Shown here piece by piece: positions 37,477 to 50,399 of a DNA stretch of 64,000 bases. A model generated the notes under the pieces. The model had not been told where the DNA came from and did not search any database. It worked only from the letters and a program-made list of their open reading frames with translations. Position 1 is the stretch's first letter. Each line of letters begins with the position of its first letter. Location: NCBI RefSeq assembly GCF_024400535.1, contig NZ_CP038800.1:1054001-1118000 (forward strand), written 5' to 3'. The position numbers and the translations under genes are program-made. Source of the DNA: Treponema denticola (GTDB lineage: Bacteria; Spirochaetota; Spirochaetia; Treponematales; Treponemataceae).

Positions 37477-37498
37477 TTGCATATACATGGAGGTATAT

Positions 37499-37683
37499 AT
37501 GAATAAAAAAATTATGTTGGCGGTTTTCTATACCGTATTTTAATGATAATAACTGCTGCCTTTTTTTCGTGTTTAATTGGACGTTTTAATATAGATTTCA
37601 AGGATATATATGCAATTTGTATAGGAGATAAACGTATTGAAACCATCGATTTGAAACGGCATATTTTATTTAAAGGAGGGTGA
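37499..37683 (+). pseudogene. Remnant of a second FecCD-type permease
   Basis: GGAGG and an ATG at 37499 start a frame that stops after 14 codons. A neighbouring frame then continues the same protein (LMIITAAFFSCLIGRFNIDF, then KDIYAICIGDKR), which is the N-terminal start of a FecCD permease. The shift lies near 37524-37531. The frame ends at the TGA at 37681, where an ATPase fragment begins. Confidence 0.65.
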
Positions 37684-38050
37684 AATCCTTGCCGTTATGG
37701 AAGAACTCGATATAGCCTTCTTAAAAAATCGTTTTTGTAACGAAATAAGCGGAGGAGAATTACAGCTTGCCTACATTGCAAAGGCTCTTGTTTGTAAGCC
37801 CCGTATTTTGATTCTTGATGAGCCGGAATCCAATTTGGATTTTTATAATCAAGGCCGGGTATTAAAAACGTTAAAAAAACTTTCACGCCAAAATAAAACT
37901 ACAATAATCATAAATTCTCATCACATACAAAATATGCTGATCATTGCCGATAAGGGCTGTGCAAAAAAAATGTGTAACCGGTTTAATTACCGACTACACA
38001 CTCTAATGATATGGATTTATCAATTACCGGATTTTATTTTCCTTTCTTGA
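37684..38050 (+). pseudogene. Remnant of an ABC transporter ATPase (C-terminal half)
   Basis: It encodes only the later part of an importer ATPase: signature ISGGELQLAYIAKAL, Walker B ILILDEPESNLD and a degraded switch region (IIINSHHIQNML). Walker A is absent, and the first half is lost in the same deletion that removed most of the permease before it. Its end overlaps the convergent SPOR gene by 17 bp. Confidence 0.72.
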
Positions 38051-39485
38051 GAAAGGCATCCTTAAAGCCAAGCTGCTTAAAACGCTCAAGAACAGCTCCT
38101 GTTTCTTGCGGTTTTAAGGGGCCTACAAATATGGTATATCTTGTGTTGTTTTTTACAAAGCTTTCTTCTACTACCATAGGATATTTTTTTCCGTATTTTT
38201 TTAAGACCTCATCCCGATTGTATTTATCGTTGTAAACAACAACTTGAACATAGGTTTTGCCCTTTTCCAGATTACTTGAAACAGGCTTAATCTCATTTAC
38301 CGGAACTGCGGATTCTTCTTCGGGTTTTTCTTCGGTTGTAGTATATATATCCGAATCGGTTTCTTCGTATGTGCCTAAATCTTCGGTTTCTTCGGCCGGT
38401 ATCTCTTCAACCGCTTGAACAGGAGCAGGAGCCTTTTCAAGAGGAGCAGGATTGATTTCTCTTTTATCTGCAATAGGCTCATTTTTTGGAGAAATGGCAG
38501 CAACTATGTCAACCTTTTTTTCCTCAACCGGAGCTTTATCAACAGGTTCTACCACAGGATCTAAAACTTCAACATCTTTTATTTCTTCTTTTTTAACCTG
38601 TTCAGGTTTGTGAGGTTCTGATATTTCGGAGACCGGAGCAGGGGGAGCCTCTTTTTCAGCCTTAGGCTCTTTTATAGGATCTACAGTTGCCGGCGGATTT
38701 TCTTTTGCCGGCTCCATGTAAGTTTCGGTTATGGGAGCAATAGTTTCAGGTGTAGATGTCAAAGATGAATCTTCAATAGTCTCATTTGTTTTTACTTCCG
38801 GTGCTTCTATGACTTCTTTAACCGGTTCTGCTTCAGGTTCTTTCACCTCTTTAACGGGTTCTACCGGTTCTTCAGCTTCAGGTTCAAGTATAGCCTCTAC
38901 ATTAGGAACTTCTTCTATGGGAGGTTCGGCAGGAGAAACCTCTTCAACCGTTTCAGGAGTTTCGGCTTCATCAATAGAGCTTTTAATCTCATCATAGAGA
39001 ATTGTATCTGAGCCTGTATTTTCGGATACTGGTTTAGTTTCTTCTTTTTTGAGATTTGCATTAGGTAAATCCGAATGAGAGGCTACAAAGAGGGCCGGAT
39101 TGGTATCTAAGTCTTGAGATTCAGGGCCGATTGCCGAAATGCTTTTACCGTCATCTCCATCTTCATTTACCGGACTAGGTGTAAAGACTCTTATTCTAAC
39201 AACCTTTCCCTTAGGAACCTTAAGTTTTTCTCCTAATTCGGGTGAGAGACTTACAAGAAGGCCGGGAATTCCCGATGGGCCTATAACAACGGCTCTTGCC
39301 TTTATGTTTTTTTCAAGATTTGTTATTTCCAAAAGGGTATGCTTTGGAAACATATCGCTTCTGACAAATAAGCCCTCAGCCGGAAAGTCTGTAGAAGATC
39401 CGATGCCTCCATTTCCTTCCCAAACCGCCCATATACATGAAAACGATATAATGAATATCAATACAAATAAGACTTTTTTGCTCAT
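38034..39485 (-). CDS. Exported SPOR-domain protein with RlpA-like front and acidic repeat linker
   Basis: 483 residues. Signal peptide (~1-20, ending SCIWA). Residues ~20-105 resemble a double-psi barrel of the RlpA type (the stretch GLFVRSDMFPKHTLLEITN and the stretch KARAVVIGPSGIPG). About 110-400 is a low-complexity Pro/Glu/Val linker. About 405-480 is a SPOR domain (KTYVQVVVYNDKYNRDEV, RYTIFVGPLKPQE), which binds denuded glycan at division sites. The likely role is in septal peptidoglycan. AAGGAGAGG precedes the ATG. It is followed upstream by a small exported protein in the same direction, 11 bp away. Confidence 0.85.
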   Translation of the reverse strand: MSKKVLFVLIFIISFSCIWAVWEGNGGIGSSTDFPAEGLFVRSDMFPKHTLLEITNLEKNIKARAVVIGPSGIPGLLVSLSPELGEKLKVPKGKVVRIRVFTPSPVNEDGDDGKSISAIGPESQDLDTNPALFVASHSDLPNANLKKEETKPVSENTGSDTILYDEIKSSIDEAETPETVEEVSPAEPPIEEVPNVEAILEPEAEEPVEPVKEVKEPEAEPVKEVIEAPEVKTNETIEDSSLTSTPETIAPITETYMEPAKENPPATVDPIKEPKAEKEAPPAPVSEISEPHKPEQVKKEEIKDVEVLDPVVEPVDKAPVEEKKVDIVAAISPKNEPIADKREINPAPLEKAPAPVQAVEEIPAEETEDLGTYEETDSDIYTTTEEKPEEESAVPVNEIKPVSSNLEKGKTYVQVVVYNDKYNRDEVLKKYGKKYPMVVEESFVKNNTRYTIFVGPLKPQETGAVLERFKQLGFKDAFLKKGK

Positions 39486-39496
39486 AATCCCTCTCC

Positions 39497-39997
39497 TTAT
39501 CTCTTGTTAATTGCCTCGAATATTTCTTTTGATATTTGATCCGCCAGTTTTACGGCTTTTTTTTCTATATCTCTTTCTTTTAGTTTAGTTATATCTATAG
39601 TTTTTTTATATATTTCTTTTTCTTTTTTAAAATTTATTACTCTTATATTCATTACCTGCCAGTCAGGTTCCTTTGACTCGATTTTTTTATTAAACAGGAG
39701 TTCTTTTCCATATTCCATGTAAAAAATAATCAGATAATTAGGTTCTTCTTCAAAAAACGACTTTATTTCTGGAAGCGAAATATCTTTTTCCGATTTTACT
39801 TCGCTTATAGGAATGCTGGTAGCAATAAAACCTTGATCAAAAAACTTGTCAAAAAGGTTGTCTTCAAAAATTTCGGTAATATTTTTGCATTTTTCGTGAG
39901 CATCTTTGTTTTGGAAACAGGCAAAGGCCGCCGTATCCGCAAAGGCTAACCCGAGAAAAACGAAAAATAATATACAGCTTATGTGTTTTTTTAACAT
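39497..39997 (-). CDS. Small exported protein of unknown function
   Basis: 166 residues. Signal peptide (~1-20, LFFVFLGLAFA) with two Cys in the first part of the mature protein (ACFQNKDAHEKC). The rest is mixed alpha/beta and Lys/Glu-rich, without a motif I recognise. GAGGA precedes the ATG. It is the first gene of a pair with the SPOR protein. Confidence 0.7.
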   Translation of the reverse strand: MLKKHISCILFFVFLGLAFADTAAFACFQNKDAHEKCKNITEIFEDNLFDKFFDQGFIATSIPISEVKSEKDISLPEIKSFFEEEPNYLIIFYMEYGKELLFNKKIESKEPDWQVMNIRVINFKKEKEIYKKTIDITKLKERDIEKKAVKLADQISKEIFEAINKR

Positions 39998-40052
39998 AAT
40001 AGTCCTCGTGATAGATTATCGGTATTCCAAAAAAAAGATTAAGAGAATTTAA

Positions 40053-40076
40053 AAAGGGGCTTTTAAAAGCCCCTTA
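40053..40076 (-). terminator. Terminator of the transhydrogenase operon
   Basis: AAGGGGCTTT and AAAGCCCCTT arms with a short loop, followed on the minus strand by a T-run. It lies 8 bp after pntB. Confidence 0.8.
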
Positions 40077-40083
40077 AAATTCG

Positions 40084-42123
40084 TTATAGATTTTCCAATA
40101 TCTTGTTTAAACTATCCTTTGCATCACCTAAGAGCATCATAGTGTTGGGATTAGGTTCATACAATGGATTTGGAACTCCCGCATAGCCGGGTTGGAGGTC
40201 ATAGTTACAGATAATTAGCTTTTTAGCTTTTTCTGCAGCCAAGACAGGCATTCCGTAGATGGGTGTGCCTTCTGCCGTGTTTGCAGCGGGGTTTACAACA
40301 TCGCTCGCTCCGATTATGATCGCCAAATCCGTCTTATCAAAGTCGGGATTTATAGCTTCCATTTCGTAGAGCTTATCATAGGGAATGTCAACTTCGCACA
40401 AGAGTACGTTCATGTGGCCGGGCATTCTTCCTGCGACGGGGTGAATGGCAAAACGCACATTCTTTCCCATAGATTCAAGTTTATCTGCCAGCTGTTTTAC
40501 CAAGCCTTGAGCCTGTGAAAGAGCCATGCCGTAGCCGGGGATAACGATGATTTCCTTTGCTTCCTTAAACCAAGGGCCTATTTGAGTTTCCGTTCCGGCT
40601 TGTTTTTGGCTTGCTTCCGCTCCTGCGCTGCCGGATATTCCGCCTGAAGAGCTTCCTGCGGTGCTTCCCTTAGTTCTAAGGGAGTCGAGCATGGTGTTTA
40701 TGCTTTCCTTTGCATCGCCTAAGAGCATCATGGTGTTTGGATTAGGCTCGTACAATGGATTTGGAACTCCCGCATAGCCGGGCTGAAGGTCATAGTTACA
40801 GATAATTAGCTTTTTAGCTTTTTCTGCATCTAAGACAGGCATTCCGTAGATGGGAGTGCCTTCTGCCGTGTTTGCGGCAGGGTTTACAACATCGCTTGCT
40901 CCGATTATGATAGCCAAATCCGTCTTATCAAAGTCGGGATTTATCGCTTCCATTTCGTAGAGCTTGTCATAAGGAATATCAACTTCGCACAAGAGTACAT
41001 TCATGTGGCCGGGCATTCTTCCTGCAACGGGGTGAATGGCAAAACGCACATTTTTTCCCATAGATTCAAGTTTATCTGCCAGCTGTTTTACCAAGCCTTG
41101 TGCCTGTGAAAGGGCCATGCCATAGCCGGGTATAATAATTATTTCCTTAGCATCTCTAAACCATGAGGGAAGCTGCGATTTATCGGCATGTCCTGTTGCC
41201 GTAAGCTCTTGTTGAGCAGATTTTGCTTCTCCCATTTGCTGAGCTTTTGCCTCTGATGCTTCTTTTGATGAAGATGCTGAAGGACTCGCAGGCTTTGCCG
41301 GCTGTGCCGATTTAGCCGCCTTGCTGAAAAGAATTGAAGCGAGGCTTCTATTCATTGCTCTGCACATAATCTGGGTAAGAAGGAGCCCTGAAGCTCCGAC
41401 TATGCCTCCGACCGATACCAAGAGAATATCTCCTATCGCCATACCTGCAATTGAGGCTGCAACACCCGATGTTGAGTTTAAAAGAGAAATCGTAATCGGC
41501 ATGTCCGCTCCGCCTACGCGTATCGCAAAGAAGATGCCGAAAAGAAGGCTTATTACAAGCCCTGCAACCGAAATGATTATCATTAGTTCCGGTTTAATAG
41601 GAAGAAGAACGATGAATGCTATCATTCCTAAAAAGCTGACAGTGGTCAAAGCCTGATGAGCAGGCAGAACCGTTGGTTTTTGAGGAAGAAGCTTGTGAAG
41701 CTTTCCTGCGGCTATTAAGCTGCCTGAAAAGGTTAAAGCTCCTACTGCTAAGGCTATTCCTCCCGTAACAATAGCAAATATTCCTGCTTGAGTATTAACC
41801 GCTGCGAGAGTTAAGAGGGCTGCAACAGCCGAAGCTGCTCCGCCTAAACCGTTAAGTAAGGCAACCGTTTGGGGCATGGTAATCATTTCTACCTTTATTG
41901 TGAGGTAAATACCGATTGCCGCTCCTATTGCAAGCCCTGCCCACATCATTCCTGCAGAAAAAATTTGATATTTATACAGGGTTACGCATACGGCTGCAAG
42001 CATACAAAGGGCACTTAAACGGTTTCCCTTAACTGCCGATTTAACCTTACTCATCATATTGATTCCTAAAAGAACCCCAATGCTGAGTACTCCGCAAATA
42101 ATATAATAAACCGTATCCGTCAT
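40084..42123 (-). CDS. pntB: NAD(P) transhydrogenase subunit beta with duplicated domain III
   Basis: 679 residues against about 460 for a normal PntB. About nine membrane helices (~1-265) form domain II, the proton path. A Ser/Ala/Lys linker follows, then two tandem copies of the NADP(H)-binding domain III: residues ~321-475 and ~518-672. Each holds GYGMALSQAQGLVKQLA, HPVAGRMPGHMNVLL, and the downstream blocks ASDVVNPAA and NYDLQPGYAGVPNPLY. They differ at only about seven positions. Subunit alpha is encoded by the two genes just upstream, and all starts overlap the previous stop (ATGA). The complex moves hydride between NADH and NADP+ using the membrane proton gradient. Confidence 0.93.
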   Translation of the reverse strand: MTDTVYYIICGVLSIGVLLGINMMSKVKSAVKGNRLSALCMLAAVCVTLYKYQIFSAGMMWAGLAIGAAIGIYLTIKVEMITMPQTVALLNGLGGAASAVAALLTLAAVNTQAGIFAIVTGGIALAVGALTFSGSLIAAGKLHKLLPQKPTVLPAHQALTTVSFLGMIAFIVLLPIKPELMIIISVAGLVISLLFGIFFAIRVGGADMPITISLLNSTSGVAASIAGMAIGDILLVSVGGIVGASGLLLTQIMCRAMNRSLASILFSKAAKSAQPAKPASPSASSSKEASEAKAQQMGEAKSAQQELTATGHADKSQLPSWFRDAKEIIIIPGYGMALSQAQGLVKQLADKLESMGKNVRFAIHPVAGRMPGHMNVLLCEVDIPYDKLYEMEAINPDFDKTDLAIIIGASDVVNPAANTAEGTPIYGMPVLDAEKAKKLIICNYDLQPGYAGVPNPLYEPNPNTMMLLGDAKESINTMLDSLRTKGSTAGSSSGGISGSAGAEASQKQAGTETQIGPWFKEAKEIIVIPGYGMALSQAQGLVKQLADKLESMGKNVRFAIHPVAGRMPGHMNVLLCEVDIPYDKLYEMEAINPDFDKTDLAIIIGASDVVNPAANTAEGTPIYGMPVLAAEKAKKLIICNYDLQPGYAGVPNPLYEPNPNTMMLLGDAKDSLNKILENL
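40108..41163. repeat. ~465-bp tandem duplication encoding domain III of PntB
   Basis: Copies at about 40108-40572 and 40699-41163, offset 591 bp, separated by ~126 bp of Ser/Gly/Ala linker code. The differences are mostly synonymous, so the duplication has been kept or homogenised at protein level. Confidence 0.9.
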
Positions 42124-42422
42124 TTTGTATCCTCTTTAGATTCATTGCCCGTTTTAAACATTTTAAGCATTCTGTCCGTAAGACCGAAGCCTGCAACTAC
42201 GTTTATTGTTGCACAAATGATGCCTATACAGCCGAAAATCTTGCTGCCTGTTGTAATTGCAGCGGCCGTAGCGGTCATTGTAGCCAAAATGGTAATGCCG
42301 GATAAGGCATTCATACCCGACATAAGAGGGGTATGCAAAAGACTTGGTACGTTCTTGATCAGCTTGTAGCCTATAAGGGTCGTTACAACAAAGACAAGAA
42401 CCAGTATCAATTCCAAACTCAT
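42120..42422 (-). CDS. pntAB: NAD(P) transhydrogenase subunit alpha, part 2 (membrane)
   Basis: 100 residues with three membrane helices (~3-20, 38-60, 65-85). This is the membrane end of PntA, split into its own gene as in Rhodospirillum. The start overlaps the stop of part 1, and the stop overlaps the start of pntB, by four bases each. Confidence 0.92.
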   Translation of the reverse strand: MSLELILVLVFVVTTLIGYKLIKNVPSLLHTPLMSGMNALSGITILATMTATAAAITTGSKIFGCIGIICATINVVAGFGLTDRMLKMFKTGNESKEDTK

Positions 42423-43576
42423 ATGCCCATTGCCTCCCTGGCTCCCTTATGAACGATTTCGCCGTCAATAGTGGTAAGGATACCTTTGACGATGTCATCG
42501 TTTCTATCAAGCTCGATTTTTCCGTCCTTGATAAGATAGCGGGTGAGGTTGCAAATATTTTGAGCAAACATCCATGTAGAGCTTGAAGGAAGAAGTCCGG
42601 GGATGTTTTTAATACCTACAAGGTGAACATTGTGTTTTTTTACGACTTCGCCCGGAGGTGTTAACTCACAGTTTCCGCCTTGGTCGATTGAAATATCAAC
42701 GATTACCGAGCCGGGTTTCATAGTCTTTACCATTTCTTCCGTGATTATAACCGGAGCTAGTTTTCCCGGAACAAGGGCCGAAAGGAAGATTATGTCCATA
42801 TCCTTAATATGAGGAGCGAGCAGCTTTCTTTCGTTTTCGAGGGTTTCTTTTTTAAGATGAAGGGCATAGCCGCCTTCTCCGATGGCTTCATTTTCGGGAA
42901 CGCCTAAGTCGATAATCTTTGCACCGAGGGACTGAGCCTGTTCACGGGCTGCAGGCCGGATATCGGCTGCATAGGTTACGGCTCCAAGTCTTTTGGCAGT
43001 CGCAAGGGCCTGTAAGCCTCCTACACCTGTTCCGACTACTAAAACATTCATAGGTTTAATCATACCGACAGCACAGAAAATTTGAGGAATAAATCGCGGC
43101 AAGAGATTTGCAGCAATTAAAATTCCTTTATAACCTGCACAGGTACTCATCGAAGTAAGAGCATCCATGTTTTGTGCTCTTGAAATTCGAGGAACTCCGT
43201 CGAGGGTTAAAGAAATAACGCCTTTTTTTGCCATGTTTTTAACCATTTCATGGTTAACCGGAGCTGCAGGGTGAATAAATGTGATAAGATACTGACCCTT
43301 GTGCATCATATCGATTTCGTGGCAGCCCATTGCATCATTATAAAGGGGTTCTTTTACCTTTAAAATGATTTCCGAATCGGAAAAAAGGTTTTTAACATTG
43401 GAAACTATTTCCGCTCCGGCCTTTTCATATTCCGGATCATGGAAATAGGCACCCTCTCCGGCCCCTTTTTCCACTAAAACCTTGTGTCCGTCCTTAACCA
43501 AAAGCTCGCATGTTTCCGGAGTAGCGGCAACACGGTCTTCTCCATGCATGATTTCCTTAGGAATACCAATAATCAT
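42419..43576 (-). CDS. pntAA: NAD(P) transhydrogenase subunit alpha, part 1 (NAD(H)-binding domain I)
   Basis: 385 residues. The N-terminal block IGIPKEIMHGEDRVAATPE and the Rossmann loop VVGTGVGGLQALATAKRLG (~180-198) mark domain I of PntA, related to alanine dehydrogenase. RTPETC-type differences favour transhydrogenase, and the two following genes confirm it. It binds NAD(H) in the cytoplasm. AGGAGG precedes the ATG. Confidence 0.92.
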   Translation of the reverse strand: MIIGIPKEIMHGEDRVAATPETCELLVKDGHKVLVEKGAGEGAYFHDPEYEKAGAEIVSNVKNLFSDSEIILKVKEPLYNDAMGCHEIDMMHKGQYLITFIHPAAPVNHEMVKNMAKKGVISLTLDGVPRISRAQNMDALTSMSTCAGYKGILIAANLLPRFIPQIFCAVGMIKPMNVLVVGTGVGGLQALATAKRLGAVTYAADIRPAAREQAQSLGAKIIDLGVPENEAIGEGGYALHLKKETLENERKLLAPHIKDMDIIFLSALVPGKLAPVIITEEMVKTMKPGSVIVDISIDQGGNCELTPPGEVVKKHNVHLVGIKNIPGLLPSSSTWMFAQNICNLTRYLIKDGKIELDRNDDIVKGILTTIDGEIVHKGAREAMGI

Positions 43577-43630
43577 AAAATCCTCCTATCGAGTACAGTT
43601 TTTATATCACTGAACTCTTAATTTCAATCG

Positions 43631-43659
43631 ATTATATCATAGTAAGACATTGCCGTCAA
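43631..43659 (-). promoter_or_regulatory. Promoter of the transhydrogenase operon
   Basis: Minus strand TTGACG (43659-43654), 17-bp spacer, consensus TATAAT (43636-43631). The leader is ~47 nt with AGGAGG before the ATG. Confidence 0.8.
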
Positions 43660-43768
43660 GGTTCGGTTTTAGTGTTGTGGTTTCCTGAAATTTGTTTACA
43701 TCTAATTTATTTTAAGCTCTTATATATTTTTTTTAATTGTGATAAAATGACATTCATAGGAGAAAAAA

Positions 43769-44209
43769 ATGAAAATATGTAGAAAGATTATTCTTTTGGT
43801 TTTAACCATCTCTGTTTTGTTTGTTTTTTCATGTAAAACAAATGAGAAAAAAAACAGTGCAGCACAAGCAAATGGCGATTTAAGTAAATATGAGCTGGTA
43901 GCAGAGGCCGCAACAAAACAGTGTCCTGTAATGCTTGATGAAATAACAAGGCTTGATTCCGTTCAATATAAAGGGAAAGAAAATGCTCTAATTTATAATT
44001 ACAGCATAATAAACGTAAAAAAATCCGATCTTCCCGCTAATGCTACTGATCTTGCAGCCGGAATGATGAGGGATACTATGTTATCCAAGTTAAAAGGTCA
44101 GGCTGCGCTGGACATGTTTAGAAAAGACAAGGTGAAACTTGTTTATGTTTTTAAAGATATGGAAGGTAAAGATCTTTTTGCATTTGATTTTAAGCATACG
44201 GAATACTAA
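43769..44209 (+). CDS. Small lipoprotein, first of a tandem paralogous pair
   Basis: 146 residues. Lipobox VFSC (Cys ~22) after a typical signal segment. The mature part shares a pattern with the next gene: K-Q-CP, then a D-E and L-D-x-V-x-Y stretch, then Y-x-YS, then FRKDK and VYKD or VFKD, ending in a Glu-Tyr. AGGAG lies before the ATG. Function unknown; no close family recalled. Confidence 0.8.
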   Translation: MKICRKIILLVLTISVLFVFSCKTNEKKNSAAQANGDLSKYELVAEAATKQCPVMLDEITRLDSVQYKGKENALIYNYSIINVKKSDLPANATDLAAGMMRDTMLSKLKGQAALDMFRKDKVKLVYVFKDMEGKDLFAFDFKHTEY

Positions 44210-44245
44210 TAAAAAACAATTAACTTAAAATTTAGGAGATTTAAG

Positions 44246-44671
44246 ATGAAAATAATCAAAAAATTAAGTTTTTTAACGGCAATAATGATCTGTTTTGTAT
44301 TCTGTTTTGCTTGTTCTAAAGATAGCGATAAAGGCGGATATAAAACTAACTACAAAACTATAGCCGATGCTTTAAACAAACAGTGCCCGACAAAGATAGA
44401 TGAGAATATTCAACTTGATGCAGTTGAATATATTGAAAGCTCGCATACCCTTCAATATGTGTATTCTTTTACCGAAATGGTTAAAGAAAATAATACGCCT
44501 GAAGTATGGAACATAATTGAAGCGGCTACAAGAGATGCTCTTATCACGGAATTTAAGTCCAAAACTGATATTGAACAATTTAGAAAGGATAAGCTTAATA
44601 TGAGCTTTGTTTACAAGGACAAAAATAAAGAAGCACTTTTTACTGTTGTGCTAAATAGCGGGGAGTACTAA
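44246..44671 (+). CDS. Small lipoprotein, second of a tandem paralogous pair
   Basis: 141 residues. Lipobox CFAC (Cys ~23) after the signal segment. It is collinear with the preceding lipoprotein (NKQCPTKIDENIQLDAVEY, FRKDKLNMSFVYKD, and C-terminal Glu-Tyr), so it arose by gene duplication. GGAG lies before the ATG, 36 bp after the first gene, so they are probably co-transcribed. Confidence 0.8.
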   Translation: MKIIKKLSFLTAIMICFVFCFACSKDSDKGGYKTNYKTIADALNKQCPTKIDENIQLDAVEYIESSHTLQYVYSFTEMVKENNTPEVWNIIEAATRDALITEFKSKTDIEQFRKDKLNMSFVYKDKNKEALFTVVLNSGEY

Positions 44672-44744
44672 AAATAGAGTTAAACTGTTTTTTATATAAC
44701 AATCTAAAAAAATATTTTTTTAGCAAAAACTTTACAAAAAGGGC

Positions 44745-44773
44745 TTGACAAAAGTTTGAGAAAGGTATATATT
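44745..44773 (+). promoter_or_regulatory. rRNA promoter P1
   Basis: TTGACA (44745-44750), 17-bp spacer, TATATT (44768-44773), about 410 bp before the 16S gene. Confidence 0.8.
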
Positions 44774-44933
44774 CGCTCTCACCGTCGGATAAGGCGGTGA
44801 GCTTAGAAAAGCTAAGAAAACACTGGAAAAGTTTTGAAGGTCTTGTATTTTTAATGAAGGCAAGGCTTCTTAAGTTTGGCAGTTTAAAAGCTGCAAAAAG
44901 TTTAAAAAAAATTAAAAAACTTTTAAAAAGCTC

Positions 44934-44963
44934 TTGACAAAAAGAGAGAAAATACTGTATACT
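44934..44963 (+). promoter_or_regulatory. rRNA promoter P2
   Basis: TTGACA (44934-44939), 18-bp spacer, TATACT (44958-44963). Confidence 0.8.
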
Positions 44964-45156
44964 CCTTTTTGCTCGCTACATAACTTTTACAAGTTTTTAG
45001 CGGATGATATTTGAAACTAAGAGGGAAGGGAAAGAACAAAATAGCCAAAGCGTAAAGCTTTTGGTAAGGAAAGTATCAAAACCGGTAAGGGTTAAGCTGA
45101 TTAGCCTTTACCAAATTCCTTAAAATATAAGGGACAAACTAAAATTAGAAATCAAC

Positions 45157-45167
45157 CGCTCTTTAAG
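45157..45167 (+). promoter_or_regulatory. boxA-like antitermination sequence
   Basis: GCTCTTTAA within CCGCTCTTTAAGGGCGG, just before the 16S gene, resembles the NusB-NusE boxA core. Confidence 0.45.
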
Positions 45168-45184
45168 GGCGGATTGAAATAATA

Positions 45185-46730
<1,546 letters not shown>

Positions 46731-46857
46731 AGAAAGGGTAATTTGAAGGTTGTTTAACCTTCTACAAATATACAAATAATACTTGTATATTAGTCTTGAA
46801 GTACACAAGACAAATCGATACTTCCTGCTGTTCTTTCCTGAAACTCTTTTTTTTATA

Positions 46858-46931
46858 GGGCCTGTAGCTCAGTCGGTTAGAGCACTTCTCTGATAAGGAA
46901 GGGGTCATTAGTTCAACTCTAATCAGGCCCA
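46858..46931 (+). tRNA. tRNA-Ile (GAU anticodon)
   Basis: 74 nt in the 16S-23S spacer. Acceptor GGGCCTG pairs with CAGGCCC, the D-arm is GCTCAGTCGGTTAGAGC, the anticodon loop is CTGATAA (GAT), and the T-loop is TTCAACT. CCA is not encoded. Confidence 0.95.
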
Positions 46932-46986
46932 TACCGATTGAAAAATCGGCTCGATAACTTGGCTTTTTTAAAGAGCTGAGTGAACA

Positions 46987-47017
46987 GATATTTGACATAA
47001 CTAGGGAAGGGAATGAA
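46987..47017 (+). repeat. Leader motif shared by the 16S and 23S genes
   Basis: This 31-bp stretch before 23S and 45006-45036 before 16S are near-copies (both GATATTTG...GGGAAGGGAA.GAA). Confidence 0.55.
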
Positions 47018-47117
47018 GACGCTGTAGTGGTTAAAACATTGCAGTGTAAAAGAAAACTTAAAAAATACAAAAACTTCTTTTTTAGCGAAAGATAAAAGAA
47101 AGAAGGGACAATAATAT

Positions 47118-50079
<2,962 letters not shown>

Positions 50080-50191
50080 TATTATTGTTTCTTTTTTCTA
50101 TACATAAATAAAGATAACTTTTTTCTTCATTCTCTTTTTTAGTACACTTAAAACTTATTTTAAGTTTTAAGTCCTTAATTTGTTTTTTATT

Positions 50192-50305
50192 GCCAGGTGG
50201 CCATAGTGGAGAGGTAATACCCGTTCCCATCCCGAACACGGAAGTCAAGCTCTCTTACGCCGATGATACTGCTGATCAAGTGGGAAAGTAGGATGCTGCC
50301 TGGCT
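50192..50305 (+). rRNA. rrf: 5S ribosomal RNA
   Basis: About 114 nt. Terminal stem GCCAGG/CCTGGC, CCCGTTCCCATCCCGAACACG loop typical of 5S, followed directly by a T-run that probably ends the operon. Confidence 0.93.
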
Positions 50306-50337
50306 TTTTTTATTCATGCGGAGTGTTGTTGATTTCT

Positions 50338-50366
50338 TGCATTATTTTTTAAAAAATGATAGTATC
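50338..50366 (+). promoter_or_regulatory. Promoter of the DUF2339 gene
   Basis: TTGCAT (50338-50343), 17-bp spacer, TAGTAT (50361-50366), with CAGGAG before the ATG at 50400. Confidence 0.5.
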
Positions 50367-50399
50367 TAGCTCTTATGTCTTTAAGACAGGAGTTAGGTT

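Larger units (their letters stand above)
44672..45184 (+). other. rRNA operon leader region
   Basis: No gene is seen here. It holds two promoters, a boxA-like sequence and a motif that recurs before the 23S gene (45006-45036). The rest is AT-rich leader. Confidence 0.8.
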
